Below, in pieces: positions 36,306 through 48,607 of a stretch of 64,000 nt of DNA. The stretch is from Chrysemys picta bellii (taxonomy: Eukaryota > Chordata > Testudines > Emydidae). Position 1 is the first letter of the stretch; each line of letters opens with the position of its first letter. Made by a program: the position numbers and the translations under genes. The notes beneath the pieces are model-generated. The model saw nothing but the letters and a program-made list of their open reading frames with translations. It searched no databases and had not been told where the DNA came from. Location of the stretch: NCBI RefSeq assembly GCF_011386835.1, contig NC_088796.1, forward strand, positions 85,953,968-86,017,967, given 5' to 3'.

Positions 36306-38015
36306 TATACTTTAACTACATTTCTATAGCTATTTAGGCCCCCATTTTAATATTTAGTTAGCCTCAGTTCCTGTAACAAATTATCTTACAGAAGCAAGTG
36401 CTTTAACAATTTTGGCTCGTCTCCATTGACAGTATGATTAAGACTTGACTATCAGTTGACTATCAATCTTTAAAAGCAAAAAAACAGTCACAAATGGCCA
36501 AAAGGATCAAAGTAACAAATGCTTTTTAATTTAGAGGGAGAAAAAATGTAAATATGATAATAATTAGGAGTGAGACTTCCAAATGCAGTTCACCATCTGT
36601 GGTCAATAGAGTTAATAGTCCAGCTACAGCTAAGGGGAAAAAAAAAAGTCAATCCTGTCTATGGAAATATTTGAAACTATAATTCCATTTCCAATCTAGT
36701 TCCACTCATGCCACAGATTGGTGCACAGCAATCATATGAAGATTTTTAAAGGCTTCCCTGCTTTTCCATTAAGGCTCTGAGTTACAGTTAATGGGTATGT
36801 TTCCTTTGACTTATATGGGCCTTGGAGCAAGCCTTTAACCAGCCAACTTTGTGCTCGGTCAATTTCTGCACTAAAGACTGGATCTATTTATTATTGATCA
36901 AAATCTTTAGAAAGTCATGTAATTAGCTATATAAAGAAAAAATATCACTTGAACCAAAGATTTTATATACACATCCTGGTAAAATGTCAGATTAATTCTC
37001 AGCTGCATTTTTATCAATATTAGGTATCTCTGTCATATCCAGTGCCAATTGCTGAAGTAATAATTCCTATCTAGGTGGGAGAGGAGATTCATGAGATTCC
37101 CATTGAATATAATGAGATTTTTATGAATTGACGATCTGCAATTTCACTTGTCAGGTCAGAAGTGTAGCTAATGTAGCTGTCATTGCAATACACTGGAAAT
37201 TATATTTCTACCTTTCCCTGCCAGTTGTTGTGAACCAGCCAAAAGTAACTGCTGTAGGTGAGCAGTATCTTCAGTTTGTTTATCGCATTAGCATTTCAAT
37301 ATTACCTCTTCTCCAGAGTGGATTCTGACCTACCTGCCTGATTGCCATTTATTGTAACAGGACAACACCAGGATACTCCACTGAATGAGCATCCCCCAAA
37401 GAGGAGCACTTGGATTGGAAGCGAATAGAGTAATCCTCCTTCATTTCTGATAGCAGGTCAAAGTTTTAGTCTTCATTGTCATCAACAACTATATCACAAG
37501 TCTTCCCTCCCCCAGACACATGCATATTCTTGGACAATGCAGCTAACAAAATCTAGGGAAAAGAACAGTCCCTCAGAACTGAATATTTTTTCCCCCAAGG
37601 GGACCCATTTATAAAGAGGATTAGACGAAGACAAAGCATGACTGCTTTTAAAACGTGCTGCACAGATCATCTATTTGATAAAAGAAATATCACAATAAGA
37701 GAGATTAAGAAAAGACCGGAAAAGGAAAGAAACAACAACAACAAAAATACACCAGAGAGAGCTGCCTAGATCTTAGGAAGATTAAAGAAAATAATTCTGT
37801 ATGAAATCCGTTATGAACAATCATCATGCAGATATATTTTGCCTCTTCATCATTTAGATACTATGGTGATACTTATGTAAAAATAAATTCTCCCCCATTT
37901 TTATCAGTATTGCAAATGGAAGTAATGGATTTTCTGTGGAAATCATGGAATTAGGAAAAAGGGGCTTCTTTATGGAATTATTATTTGTATTATTCTAGCA
38001 TATAAAACACCTATT
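36306..38015. other. No gene recognised
   Basis: AT-rich; nothing assignable. Confidence 0.45.
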
Positions 38016-38125
38016 CAAGGACCAGGACTCCATTGTAATAGGCACTGTACAACCACAGAACACAAGGACATTCCCTGTACTAAAGAGCTTGGAACCTAAA
38101 GATAAAATAGGGTACAACAGATGTA
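38016..38125 (+). repeat. Old dispersed amniote repeat fragment
   Basis: Words 'aggactccattgtaatagg', 'actgtacaaccacagaac' and 'aaagagcttggaacctaaa' belong to an old widespread repeat ('cactgtacaaacacagaa...ccctgccccaaagagctt'). A weaker piece is at 46244-46312. Family not named. Confidence 0.55.
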
Positions 38126-41100
38126 AACAGACAGATAGATGGGGGAATACAAAGAAACAATGAGGCAATATTTGTTGGCATGATAGATAGACTGCTGTTG
38201 TGCTGAGATGGCTATGTGGAGTATGTGGAAGTAGCTAATACTCCATGGAATATGCATACATTAAGACATTACATGTTAAATTAATTATATTTCTGTTATC
38301 TAGTAGTCTGGTTGTTCTATTTTTTGATCATCCATACTTCAGCAACCACACCATACATTAATTTTTAGTAACATTGTCATCTAAAGGTTCTCCCCCAAAT
38401 AGCACTGGATGAATTCAGAAGACAGAGACTTAAAACTTGGACTATGATTGATTTATCTCATTTTGGATATCCTGGTGAGGCATGTAATAATCAGTTAAGA
38501 CAACTGATTTTTGCAGAATTTGACATTCCATTTGCATTAAATAAAACTAAAACTTTGTAGATTTCTTTCAGTCCTGCTTATCACACAGTAATCATCAGGA
38601 AGAGCTTTTAAGAAACTGTGCTCATTGTCAGGTCAACTGCAGGGAATTAATTATACCATCATTTGCTTATACTTCCCCCTTTACTGATCAGGAGGCATTG
38701 CCAAGGTGAGTGGTTATATTAAACGGGTCTCCCTAGCTTTTATGAAAATTCTTGGGAACACCTGAAGGAACCCTTACCAACCTTCCATAGTTAAGGAACC
38801 TTGGATACCTGATGGCCATTTTGATGACTGCTATTCATACCTTTACACTAAACATGGTGGAGATTACATTAAGCATTCCCAAGAACTCTTATTTTTTCCC
38901 AAAATTATTTATCAAAAGATGGGTCAGAGTTTATCCCATCACCCCTGTGGTTACAGAGGAGATTTTTACTCCATTCTAGCACTGCATTAGCTCATTTAAT
39001 CTTAATTTACCTCATTGTTAAAGTGAGCTATAGGGCTCTATAATCCAAGAAAAGAGGCAAGCTTTCTTACCACATACTCTCCACATACTCATGCAGGAAG
39101 ACCCAATCCTAGAAACATTTATTCAAGCAAGTCATTGCATTAATTTCAATGGGACTACTTATATATGTTACGGTTTGCACGACCTGGTCTCTTCTTTTGC
39201 ATCTTTTAATCAGGAATTGTTAGTTTTGTTTTGTTTTACTGTCTCCATTCAATAGGTTAACTTCCTACAGAACCATAATCTGTCATTTAAAAAAAAATAA
39301 TTGTAAGACTTACATGGCCCAAACATTCATGAATATTTCCTCCAGAAAACAGCCCAATTAAGACCTGATTAGATTTCTTTTAAAGCTATTTGTATCTGAT
39401 TTAAGAACAGCATTTTTGCAGCCACCAGAGCCACAAGGATGAAAATAAAATAGTTCCAAAATTTTGATTCAATATTTTTTAAAATAAATTATGGTTTTCT
39501 AAAGGACTGTTTGATTTTCTTGGATAAATATGTATTTAAACTTTTTATAAAAAGTATATTTTTCTTTGTACACAACCAGACATAACCTCCAGTAAAGATA
39601 TAATTAGGCTTGGTATTTTTTAACGCATTTATACTTTACCCTTGAGACTAAACTGGAGCAATACAGTCTCTCAGGCAAAGATACACACTAATTAGGATTG
39701 ATTTTTTTTAACTGTGCTATATTTATGTAATTAATGTAATTAGGCAATATTTTTAATTATATCAAGTAATTATGTACACTCTGTAAGCAGTTTTTCAAAC
39801 CATTAAAGGAAAAGTCCTGTTTGGTCTTTTGCACAAAGACTTAATTATTTGTTTTTTACTGCTCCCTTTTCAGAATTTTGGGGTTTTGTTCCACTTTAAG
39901 GCCCTGATCCTGCAGTTTGCTCTGTGTGGGTGGAACTCTGCATGTATATGGAGCCCAGATTACGTTGGTGATGCTCTGTTTAGACTTAAACTCACCTGAC
40001 CAGTACTCATTGCAGGGTAGGACCATTCATATGCTTAAAGTGTTTGTAGGTTGAGCACGTGCCCATTAATCAGGCTCTGGGAGATACTCAACATAAGTAA
40101 GTATAATTTAAAACGTAAATTTCCACCCCTGGATAACATTCACTTAGTAATTCTTGTTACATTACAAGGTAACACACATCGTTCTGTGGTATCAAAATAC
40201 AGTGAACTCGATGAATTCTGGTATTTGTGTTGTGGCATTCTGAGGTATCTTCAGTGAAGTGAAAGAACCAAGAGGATTTCACAAGGAGGAAGAACAACTA
40301 CTACTATTTTTTAAAAATGATTAAATGTATTTCGCTGCACAGGCTGATTATTGGGAGTATTCAACACTGAATTCAATGCTAAGTATTTAGTTTGCCATTA
40401 AAATTAGATTTGGGGAAAAAAAAAAAAAAAGACAATGTGCTATAGGGGACAAATCGGCTGGAAAGTGGACCTGCTGGTCAAGATCTTTCTATCTTCATCT
40501 AAAATTATGATTAAAGCATGGGTATCCCATTTTGTGGTCTGTAACTACACAAGTATATCTTGATGCAGCTTTGCTGAGATTTTTATTCTAGTGTATGCAC
40601 TAATGATATGTTAAGGGGAAACAAAGACAGCAGAAACTTGTTGAAGGCCCAAATGAACTTTTCTCATTTATCATCACAAAGTGTTGTTTAAATGTAACCC
40701 TCCCAAGGAGGGAATTTATTCTTACTGGGTGATAATTTTCACAATCACATTTTTATTCTCTTCAGGTTGGTAAGCCAGAGGTTAGAACAGAACTTAGGAA
40801 CCAGTGGCTCACCAGCTATGGTATATCTGCTACATGTCTGGGCACATACAACACTTATTTCCTGTCAAAATGTCACAAAACCGTAGAAGGTAGGTTTCAT
40901 AATGTAGCCTGATCCTTAGTTGTTGCAAAGTTCCGGATTTTTCAGACATTCTGATTCCCCTTAATACTAAGCACATCCGCTTCTCATGGTCTCCATTTCT
41001 GATGCTGTTCATGAACCTAATCTTGCATGTGAATGCAATACCTTTCTGCCCAATAAACAGAATAACTTCTTCATGTCTGTACGAGGGGAAAATAAATGTT

Positions 41101-41228
41101 GGTGGAAAGCAGCACCCACCATTTTGGTGCTGATGTATCTTTAATAAGCAGATATTTGGTGTCAGGTTAGTTGTCAGTTGATAAGTGTTTTTGTGTTATG
41201 GATACCTACCATCACAAAGATCATCATC
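38126..41228. other. No gene recognised
   Basis: Includes old-repeat words near 39105-39165 ('caatgggactacttatata') and 39900 ('ggccctgatcctgcag'). Otherwise unassigned. Confidence 0.4.
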
Positions 41229-41545
41229 AGAGGATACATCTACAGCCCAGAGCAGCGAGCCTCTGACCCTGGGTCAACACACTCAGGCTCAGGGGGCTCA
41301 CACTATAGTGCTAAAAATAATTGTGTAGACATTGCAGTTTGTGCTGGAGCTCAGGCTCTGAAGCTTAAGGCCAGGCTGGGGGTGGCCTTCAGAGCCCAAA
41401 CTCCAGCCTGAGCTACAACTTAAAAAAAATCTGTCTATACAGTTGTTTTTAACATGGTAGCACAAGCCCAGTGAGCCGAAGTCTGTCAACCTGGGCTTGG
41501 AGGTTTGCTGCCATGAGTTACTGCTGCTGCATAGATGTACCCAGA
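41229..41545. mobile_element. PIF/Harbinger-like MITE (about 311 bp)
   Basis: Element 41232-41542 has ends GGATACATCTACAG and, as reverse complement, GGGTACATCTATGC. Flanked by AGA on both sides, a 3-bp direct repeat that is not the usual TWA. The interior repeats 'caggctc'-type words in both orientations. Related in body to 43329-43721. Confidence 0.6.
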
Positions 41546-42767
41546 GGCACCAAGAAATAGCCTAGAAACTACCAACAGTCTCAACTTGTTAGTGCAAGTT
41601 TTGGTGCATTGTCAGAGATCTATCACTTCTTTTGCTGTGCCACTTTTAAGGTAAAGAGAAATCTTAATTCTCTAAGGCTGTCAGCCTAGCAACTTTCATG
41701 GAGCATAAAATTGACTTTTAAAACTCTTCTAAACATGAAACAGTCAACACTGTATATGTTGAAATTTCTTGTTGACTACATTTTCATTGCATTTTAAGTT
41801 TTCAATAGACAAGATAAAAAAATTGCATCAATTATGAAATATTTTACTTCAGTGATAGGTACACCCTATTTTGGTCAAGGCAAAGTTTAAGAGAAGTGTG
41901 AAACTGGTATAAGCTTGCAAAGCAGATATGAGCAACTGAAGCATGTTATTAAAATCCTTTCAGATTACATACCAAGATATTACAGGATGGTTTTTCCCCA
42001 GAGGATATCTAGTACAGGAAAATCAGTTTCTTCTAGGTAAAACCACTTTAACTATAAGAACAAACCCTTTTTGCCTTTCATGCAAAATATTTTAGATTAC
42101 AAAGCATGAGGCTACAATGAAAAGTCATTATGGTTGCTTTAAAATAAGGGATAAGAAACGTACATAAACCATGTAAACTATGCAAACTGAAAATGTGGAG
42201 AGAAAGTCCTCCTAAATAAAACTAAAAACTAATATCAAAACATGCTTTCAGAAAGTAAAGCTTGTCCTTACAGATTAAAGGGCCTTATACTGCTACAAAT
42301 TCAACAAATGCATCGTATAAGGAGGTTCAGCATTTGTTTTGCAACACATTATGTTTCTTATCACCCTTTTTACAATAGAATAGTCCCTTTTGCCCACAAC
42401 CATTCCAGTTTCCACTTGCCATTGACAATACACTTTGGGCAGTCATATCCAGCATAAGGACTTCCCCATCCCACTGTAATTTTGCAATATTTAATGAATA
42501 TATAGTTCTGTTTGAATAGACAATACCAATAGAACAAACCTGGAGTGTTTTAGTGACTGGGGACGTATGAGCAGTTCATACTATGTACTGTAGTTCAGTT
42601 ATGTAAGTGCGAGAAGCAGCTTAAATTATTATGTAAGGCTTGTAAGACAATGGCAGTTAGCTTAGCCCTGTACTGCATCCAGTCTAGTAAATTCTTTAGT
42701 TTAGACATTCCATTATTTAGCCCTGTCATGACTTCACATTTAGCTGATTATTGGCTTAGCTAAATTT
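41546..42767. other. No gene recognised
   Basis: AT-rich; nothing assignable. Confidence 0.45.
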
Positions 42768-42946
42768 GTGCACCTCTACCTGGATATAACGCTGTCCTTG
42801 GGAGCCAAAAAATCTTACCGTGTTATAGATGAAACCGTGTTATATTGAACTTGCTTTGATCCACCAGAGTGCGCAGCCTCGCCCCTCCGGAGCACTGCTT
42901 TACCACGTTATATCCAAATTCGTGTTATATTGGGGTAGAGGTGTAC
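42768..42946. mobile_element. Short TIR MITE ending in CACCTCTACC
   Basis: Left 'gcacctctacctggatataac' (roughly) and right, as reverse complement, 'gtacacctctaccccaatat' form TIRs. Subterminal 'cgtgttata' words repeat. About 175 bp, non-coding. Possible TA target. Superfamily unknown. Confidence 0.65.
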
Positions 42947-43325
42947 TTGCAATGGCTGCACATCATAACCATAAGTAAGAATTTTATTTTCTCCACATGG
43001 ATATACAACACCCAGTGAAAGCAGTGGGAGTTATGAGCATTTATTATGGAAAGTAAAAGAAACAGTTAGTTAAGTGTTGGCTTCATAAAACTGACCAACT
43101 GGAGGTTGCGAGTCTAACTTCAGTCCCTGTCTAACCAATTTTAATTCCTAATAAGGTTAGAGAGGAAGCAAATGTTAACTACTAAAAGAAAGTTGACACA
43201 GAATGTGTATGTGACAAAATGGTGGCAGCATTTGGGATCTATTTGGTAGCATGTGAAGCTTTTTAAAACATTATTGCAAGAGCTTACACTTTTGCTCTTT
43301 AAACTGAAAACCAAGAGCATATCTG
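42947..43325. other. No gene recognised
   Basis: Nothing assignable. Confidence 0.45.
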
Positions 43326-43724
43326 TTATGGTATGTCTGCACAGCCCGTAGCAGTGAGCATCCCAGCCTAGGTCGACAGACTTGGGTGAGTTGGGCTCAG
43401 GGTGGCAATTTTAAAACAGCTTAAACACAATTTAAAAACAGGTGGGACTTCAGACCCTGAACTCTAGCTTAAGTTGCAACTTCAAAGCACTGGCTATACA
43501 GCTGTTTTTAGAGCACTAATATGAGCCCCAATAGCCTGAAACTGTCTACCTAAGGGTGACCAGATGTCCCAATTTTATAGGGAGAGTCCCAATATTCAGG
43601 GTGGTGTCTTATATAGGTGCCTATTACTCCCCACCCCCCACCCCATTTTTTTTCACTTGCTGTCTGGTCACCCTAGTCGACCCAGGCTGGGAAACTTGCT
43701 GCCATGGACTGTATAGACAGTTTA
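43326..43724. mobile_element. PIF/Harbinger-like MITE, interrupted by a hAT MITE
   Basis: Element 43329-43721 begins TGGTATGTCTGCACAG and ends near CTGTATAGACAGT, with TTA on both sides (43326-43328, 43722-43724). Its body ('tgggctcagggtggcaat', 'gtctacc...gtcgacccagg') is homologous to 41232-41542. The hAT copy C sits inside it at 43552-43675. Confidence 0.65.
43544..43683. mobile_element. hAT-like MITE of the AGGGTGACC family, copy C
   Basis: Element 43552-43675 runs from AAGGGTGACCAGATGTCC to GTCTGGTCACCCTA. Flanks GTCTACCT (43544-43551) and GTCGACCC (43676-43683) agree at 6 of 8 bases. Nested in the MITE at 43329-43721. Confidence 0.78.
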
Positions 43725-46599
43725 TCTTGGATAAATGCTAGTTAGCAAGCACAAGTTACAAACAGCTCATGAGAAAGCAGCAAAGTCCGTCTGCTACCGA
43801 TCAGCAGAAATTGGAACTGATGGCCATGCTGTGCTCATATGTTTTGAGGCAGGATGGGGCAGCTGCTCCAAATGGGGGGCCAAAAAATATCCCATTTTCT
43901 CCTACAGAACATGAAGTGACTGACCGGATTTGGCCATAGATCATCCATAAGAGGTAGTCATGGGAGTGAGAAGTCCAGAGCTGTGAAAGCTGCAGTGGAA
44001 AAGGCTACTTGTGGAAGAGAGACGGATAGAGCCAGAGGCCAAGCATCAAAGCAGAGCTGATTTGACAAAAGCTTGCTGACCAGGACAAATGTAGCTGGCT
44101 TGAACAGGAGGATCAAGTCATGTCCATGGGACCCTGGAAGAAGGACATAAGGGTGTGTCTGAGCAGGCGCTAGCGAGCAAACATGTATGGATACGAGAAA
44201 TCTTACTGCCCTGCCGGTAGCCTGAGTCAATATGGACACCACAGAAGGTGCTGGAACTCTGCTTATGGGAAGTTAATTTTCTTGAAGTGTTATCTTTTGT
44301 AATGCTATAACAGGTTTAAACCCAGAGGGCTTAGGTTTAAGCCCACCATGGCCAGACTCAGTGGCTAAGCGGGTGAGCTTTCTGTCTACCGTCCCTGAAG
44401 AAACTGAATCAGGGGTGAGTATGTTTGTGGCCCACAGTCTCCCGGGAGCAGTTAGGCACAAATACAGCTAGGAAGTTCCATAATTCCACTAGAAGCAGGA
44501 AAACTAGGCATAACTAACATATGCTATAATTCAAAACACCACATGGAAAGGGGAACTGAGGCACACCCATAAAGTGATGGGTGTCAGAACTCCCCTGGAA
44601 CAAGGGAGACTGTGTAGTAAAGAATGCTGTCAAATTCGTGCTATCCAGTGGAGGGTGTGAAATGCCCCAAGAGCTCTCTTCTTTCACAGGGTTGGAATGG
44701 CATAAGTAAAACCCTGCTGAATGATGATAACGTAAAGGGAAGAACTTCCCATAAAGAAAAAACTAGGGATTCATTATAATTCCATGGATTAAAGGTATAT
44801 GCTAATAAATGTACATTTTCAGAACTGGTTAATCATGCTATCTTGATCCTTGTATTTAGGTCTCTTGAAGATCTGAAAAGTAATGTGGCAATCAGATTCA
44901 CTAGCCTGTTAATCTCACTTTTGTTTTATTATGGATTAGCTTGATCTAAATGTAAGTTTATTTCATAGGCAAAGAAAATGTCTTTTTCCCCTCTTGTGTG
45001 AACAAAAGTAGAAAGTACTGCAGCTAGATTTTGCTACCATTACTTTTTAACAGAAGTCACAAGAGAAGGTAAGTGGCAATAAATTCAAACAATGGATCAC
45101 CAGTATACAGCTAGCAGGTTGGTGGGAATTTAAGTCATGGGTTTCATATATAATTTTTTGGTACTGAAGAGGCTGATGCTTTTATTATTTTATGACCTTC
45201 TTATTTGTCAGATCAGAATTATTTGAAAGGTTTATAACCAGTATCAGAATCATAGTATATACTTGATCTGCTATTGTAAATCTAAATGTTAGAATGTGAG
45301 GAAAAAGAAAGGTCTGAAACCTGATATTTTACAACCAGTTCTGTTTGCTTTATGTCTCCATGAGAATGATGAGGTATGAGACATCAGGGGTCATGCACTG
45401 CCCTTGACCAAGAATGAAATGCTATTGATTTCAGTGGGAGTTGCCTGCATGAACTGAGAGCAGTATATGGCCCCACCATGCCACTATCTATTAAGTCATC
45501 AAAGCAAGGTAAATGGGGGTGGGGGGGAAAGGAGGAATCTCCATTCTGAAAATTGCTTTTTCTTTTTTACATGAATAGAATACCAGTTTCTGTCCTCTGC
45601 AAATAAAGCCTTCCTGAATAACAGGTATAAAAGTTATTCAGCTTTTAACTGAATAGATTAATCTACATAGTAATAATCATGATGATTACATTAACAGTAA
45701 TGTAGTTAAATTGCAGCAACACAGATGTGGGGAAATACAAGAAAACTGTTTAATAATTTAATTAAGTATGGTATAAAAGATGGTTATTCACATGCTATTA
45801 AGAAAGTTTTTAATATCCAGGGGAAGTTTACCATTTAGAAGAAACAGGGACTTCTTGGCTACTTGAGTGATCTTACAAAAATTGAGTGCTCACTGTATGA
45901 ACTCAGGACCAAACATACTTAAAATGTGAAAAATGTGAAACTTAGATTTATTTGACTTCATGAGACTTTACTTGAGTAGTTTCAAAAGACACCATTAACC
46001 TTTCCATTCCAGTTTTATCATCATATTTATTGCTATGGGATGGAAGCTCATTTCAGATGTCTTTTAAAGAGCTAACAGTGCCGTTTCTTGTGTTGTCATC
46101 TTAAGCCTTTTTTCCTCCCTCTCTCTTGGCTATCGATCCTTGCAACTTTGTCCTCTACTCCTAATTTAGACATTTATATCCATCAGTTTAAGCAGTTATA
46201 TTATCATTTAGATTGTGGTAACACCCACAATGTTCTAGGATCTCTTCCAAACACAAAAACAGCCCGGTCCCTGCCCCAAACTCTTTATAACTTGAAGCAC
46301 ACAAAATAATCCAAAACACATATACTCAATAGGAGAAAGAGATCTGGGAAACAGTAATGCTGGAAGACATGTAGGGGTGAAAGTGAATCTCAAATCAAAC
46401 ATGCTTGCAAAAATGCCCAATGAATGTTTAGTTTGTATGAAGGCAACACCTCACAGAACAGAAAGGAATAAACCAACTCTGAAGTATTTGTTCTAGTTAA
46501 ATTGCACCTGGAATGGTGTTTTACACAGAGGTATGCTATAGAATTCAATAGAGTATGATAGCCTATCTATAGATACTTAAACTAACCTCTCATTGCATC
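43725..46599. other. No gene recognised
   Basis: Unassigned apart from the weak old-repeat piece at 46244-46312 ('cggtccctgccccaaactc'). No coding exon is seen. Confidence 0.4.
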
Positions 46600-46731
46600 A
46601 TCCCACTGGTTACCTCTTCTGCATCATATCACACATAAGCTGCTTGTTTTTACTTTCAAAGCCCTTCATGACCTACCCCCATCCTATCTATTCTCTCATT
46701 ATCAAAATGTTGAGCCGCTTCCCTTTGCACC
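46600..46731 (+). pseudogene. Old LINE remnant, left part (LTR element host)
   Basis: Translation gives HKLLVFTFKALHDLPPSY, typical of the C-terminal region of an L2/CR1-like LINE ORF. The frame runs into the LTR at 46732 and resumes in frame-compatible sequence after the 3' LTR at 53528. That marks this as the pre-insertion site. Exact LINE family not resolved. Confidence 0.6.
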
Positions 46732-47546
46732 TGTCATAACTATAAAGGGAAGGGTAATAGCTGTCCTGTGTACAGTACTATAAATCCCTCCTGGCCAGAG
46801 ACTCCAAAATCCTTTTCCCTGTAAAGGGTTAAGAAGCTCAGGTACCTGGCTGGCATCTGACCTAAAGGACCAATAAGGGGACAAGATACTTTCAAATCTT
46901 GGGGGGGGAAGGCTTTTGTTTGTGTTCTTTGTTTGGGAGTGTGTTCGTTCTCCGGGAATGAGAGGGACCAGACATCAATCCAGGTTCTCCACATCTTTCT
47001 AAACAAGCCTCTCCTATTTCAAACTTGTAAGTAAATAGCCAGGCAAGGCGTGTTAGTTTTCCTTTGTTTTCTCAACTTGTAAATGTACCTTTTACTAGAG
47101 TGTTTCTCTTTGTTTGCTGTACTTTGAACCTGAGACTAGAGGGGAGTCCTCTGAGCTCTTTAAGTTTGATTACCCTGTAAGGTTGATTTCCATACTGATT
47201 TTACAGAGATGATTTTTTACCTTTTTCTTTAATTAAAAACCTTCTTTTTAAGAACCTGATTGATTTTTTCCTTGTTTTAGATCCAAAGGGGTTTTGGATC
47301 TTGATTCACCAGGAGTTGGTGGGAGGAAGGAGGGGAATGGTTAATTTCCCCTTGTTTTAAATCCAAGGGGTTGGATTTGTTTTCACCAGGGATTTGGTGA
47401 AGGTTTTTCAAGGTTTCCCAGGGAGGGAATCCATTGAAAATGGTGGCAGCCGAACCAGAGCTAAGCTGGTAATTAAGCTTAGAAGTTTTTATGCAGGCCC
47501 CTACATTTGTACCCTAAAGTTCAAAGTGGGGATCTCAGTCCTGACA
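46732..47546 (+). repeat. 5' LTR
   Basis: 815 bp, TGTCA...TGACA. TATAAA words lie at 46741-46746 and 46779-46784 and could serve as a promoter. An ATTAAA word at 47232-47237 is a possible poly-A signal. By eye it is identical to the 3' LTR except at 46954. Confidence 0.95.
46779..46784 (+). promoter_or_regulatory. Candidate TATA box in the 5' LTR
   Basis: TATAAA in the context 'gtactataaatcc'. An alternative TATAAA is at 46741-46746, close to the LTR edge. The 46779 site is the more plausible U3 promoter element because it leaves upstream U3 sequence. Inference from position only. Confidence 0.4.
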
Positions 47547-47565
47547 TGGTGAATAGCGGTGGGAT
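47547..47565 (+). other. Primer binding site, Leu-tRNA-like
   Basis: Immediately after the 5' LTR, TGGTGAATAGCGGTGGGAT resembles the complement of the 3' end of a vertebrate leucine tRNA (TGGTGGCAGCGGTGGGAT) with a one-base length difference and one mismatch. TGG complements the tRNA CCA end. The tRNA assignment is from memory. Confidence 0.6.
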
Positions 47566-47893
47566 CATTTTAAACCCAAAAGCCAGTGAGATTTTTTTTT
47601 TCCTTCTAGCTGCTTGGAAAGCTGAGCTGGAAGTAGATAGATGCATATCTTATCTCTCCTTGCCTGAAGGCAGAGGTGTTAAGTTTTTTTTACAGGTCCT
47701 TTGTTAAGAGAAGGGTTCAATTAGCAAATGACTGGTAAAAGGTATTTACAAGCTGAATTGTTTTTTTTTTTTCTTTTTACATCCTCGGGAGTAGCTAGTT
47801 AGAAAGTTACTGTTAACTCTGCAGCAGCCAGAGCTGAGAGCTTCCCAGTTTGTCAACTGCAAAGGGGGTGACCCAGCACAAGAAAACAGGAAA
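47566..47893 (+). other. Untranslated leader of the retrotransposon
   Basis: The stretch between the primer binding site and the gag start; about 347 bases separate the LTR end from the start codon. Contains T runs (47589-47598, 47760-47774). No coding sequence is recognised. Packaging signals would be expected here but cannot be identified by eye. Confidence 0.6.
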
Positions 47894-48607
47894 ATGACTA
47901 CCAAAGAAGAAAAAGCCAAAGAGGAGGCCCACAAGAGAGAGATAGAGCTGAGAGACAGAGAGGAGAAAGCCAAAGAGGAGGCCCACAGGAGAGAGATGGA
48001 GCTAAAAGAAAGAGAAGAAAAAGCCAAAAAGGAGGCCCATGAAAGAGAGATGGAGCTGGAAAAAGCCAAAGAGGAGGCTCACAAGAGAACTATGGAGCTG
48101 AAAGAAAAAGAGATGGAGGAGAGAGAAAAAGAAAGGAAGCATGAACTGGAAGTGGCAAAAGCTAAGCAGGATGCACCAGCCAATGCTAACAACCCCCCTC
48201 CAGGTACCACTTCCCATCCCAGAAAATTCCCCATCTACAAGGCAGGCGATGATACTGAGGCCTTCTTAGAAAATTTTGAAAGGGCCTGCCTTGGATACAG
48301 CATCACTGCAGACCAGTACATGGTAGAGCTGAGGCCGCAGCTCAGTGGACCCTTAGCAGAGGTGGCGGCTGAAATGCCTAAGGAACACATGAACAGTTAT
48401 GAACTTTTTAAAAACAAGGCCAGACTCCGAATGGGGCTAACACCCGAGCATGCCCGTCGGCGGTTCAGAGCCCTAAAGTGGAAACCGGATGTGTCATTTA
48501 CCCGTCATGCCTACCACATTGACAAAAATTGTGATGCCTGGGTATCAGGAGCAAATGTTAAATCTCTGGAAGATCTGCTTTGCCTAGTAAAAATGGAGCA
48601 GTTTTAG
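47894..48607 (+). CDS. Gag polyprotein, N-terminal part (frame-broken)
   Basis: 237 codons. Gag forms the cytoplasmic particle in which reverse transcription occurs. Residues 5 to about 95 are a highly charged coiled coil built from 18-residue repeats (EEKAKEEAHKREIELRDR and variants). A Pro-rich linker follows, then a capsid-like helical region (about 110-237; FPIYKAGDDTEAFLENFERA near its start). The frame stops at TAG 48605-48607, just after a run of four T (48602-48605). The Gag sequence, including the zinc knuckle, carries on in the -1 frame as the start of the next CDS. A lost T in this copy is the simplest reading; -1 ribosomal slippage is the alternative. The break falls in the capsid C-terminal region, the part reported to be ancestral to vertebrate SCAN domains. 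The start has A at -3. Confidence 0.85.
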   Translation: MTTKEEKAKEEAHKREIELRDREEKAKEEAHRREMELKEREEKAKKEAHEREMELEKAKEEAHKRTMELKEKEMEEREKERKHELEVAKAKQDAPANANNPPPGTTSHPRKFPIYKAGDDTEAFLENFERACLGYSITADQYMVELRPQLSGPLAEVAAEMPKEHMNSYELFKNKARLRMGLTPEHARRRFRALKWKPDVSFTRHAYHIDKNCDAWVSGANVKSLEDLLCLVKMEQF

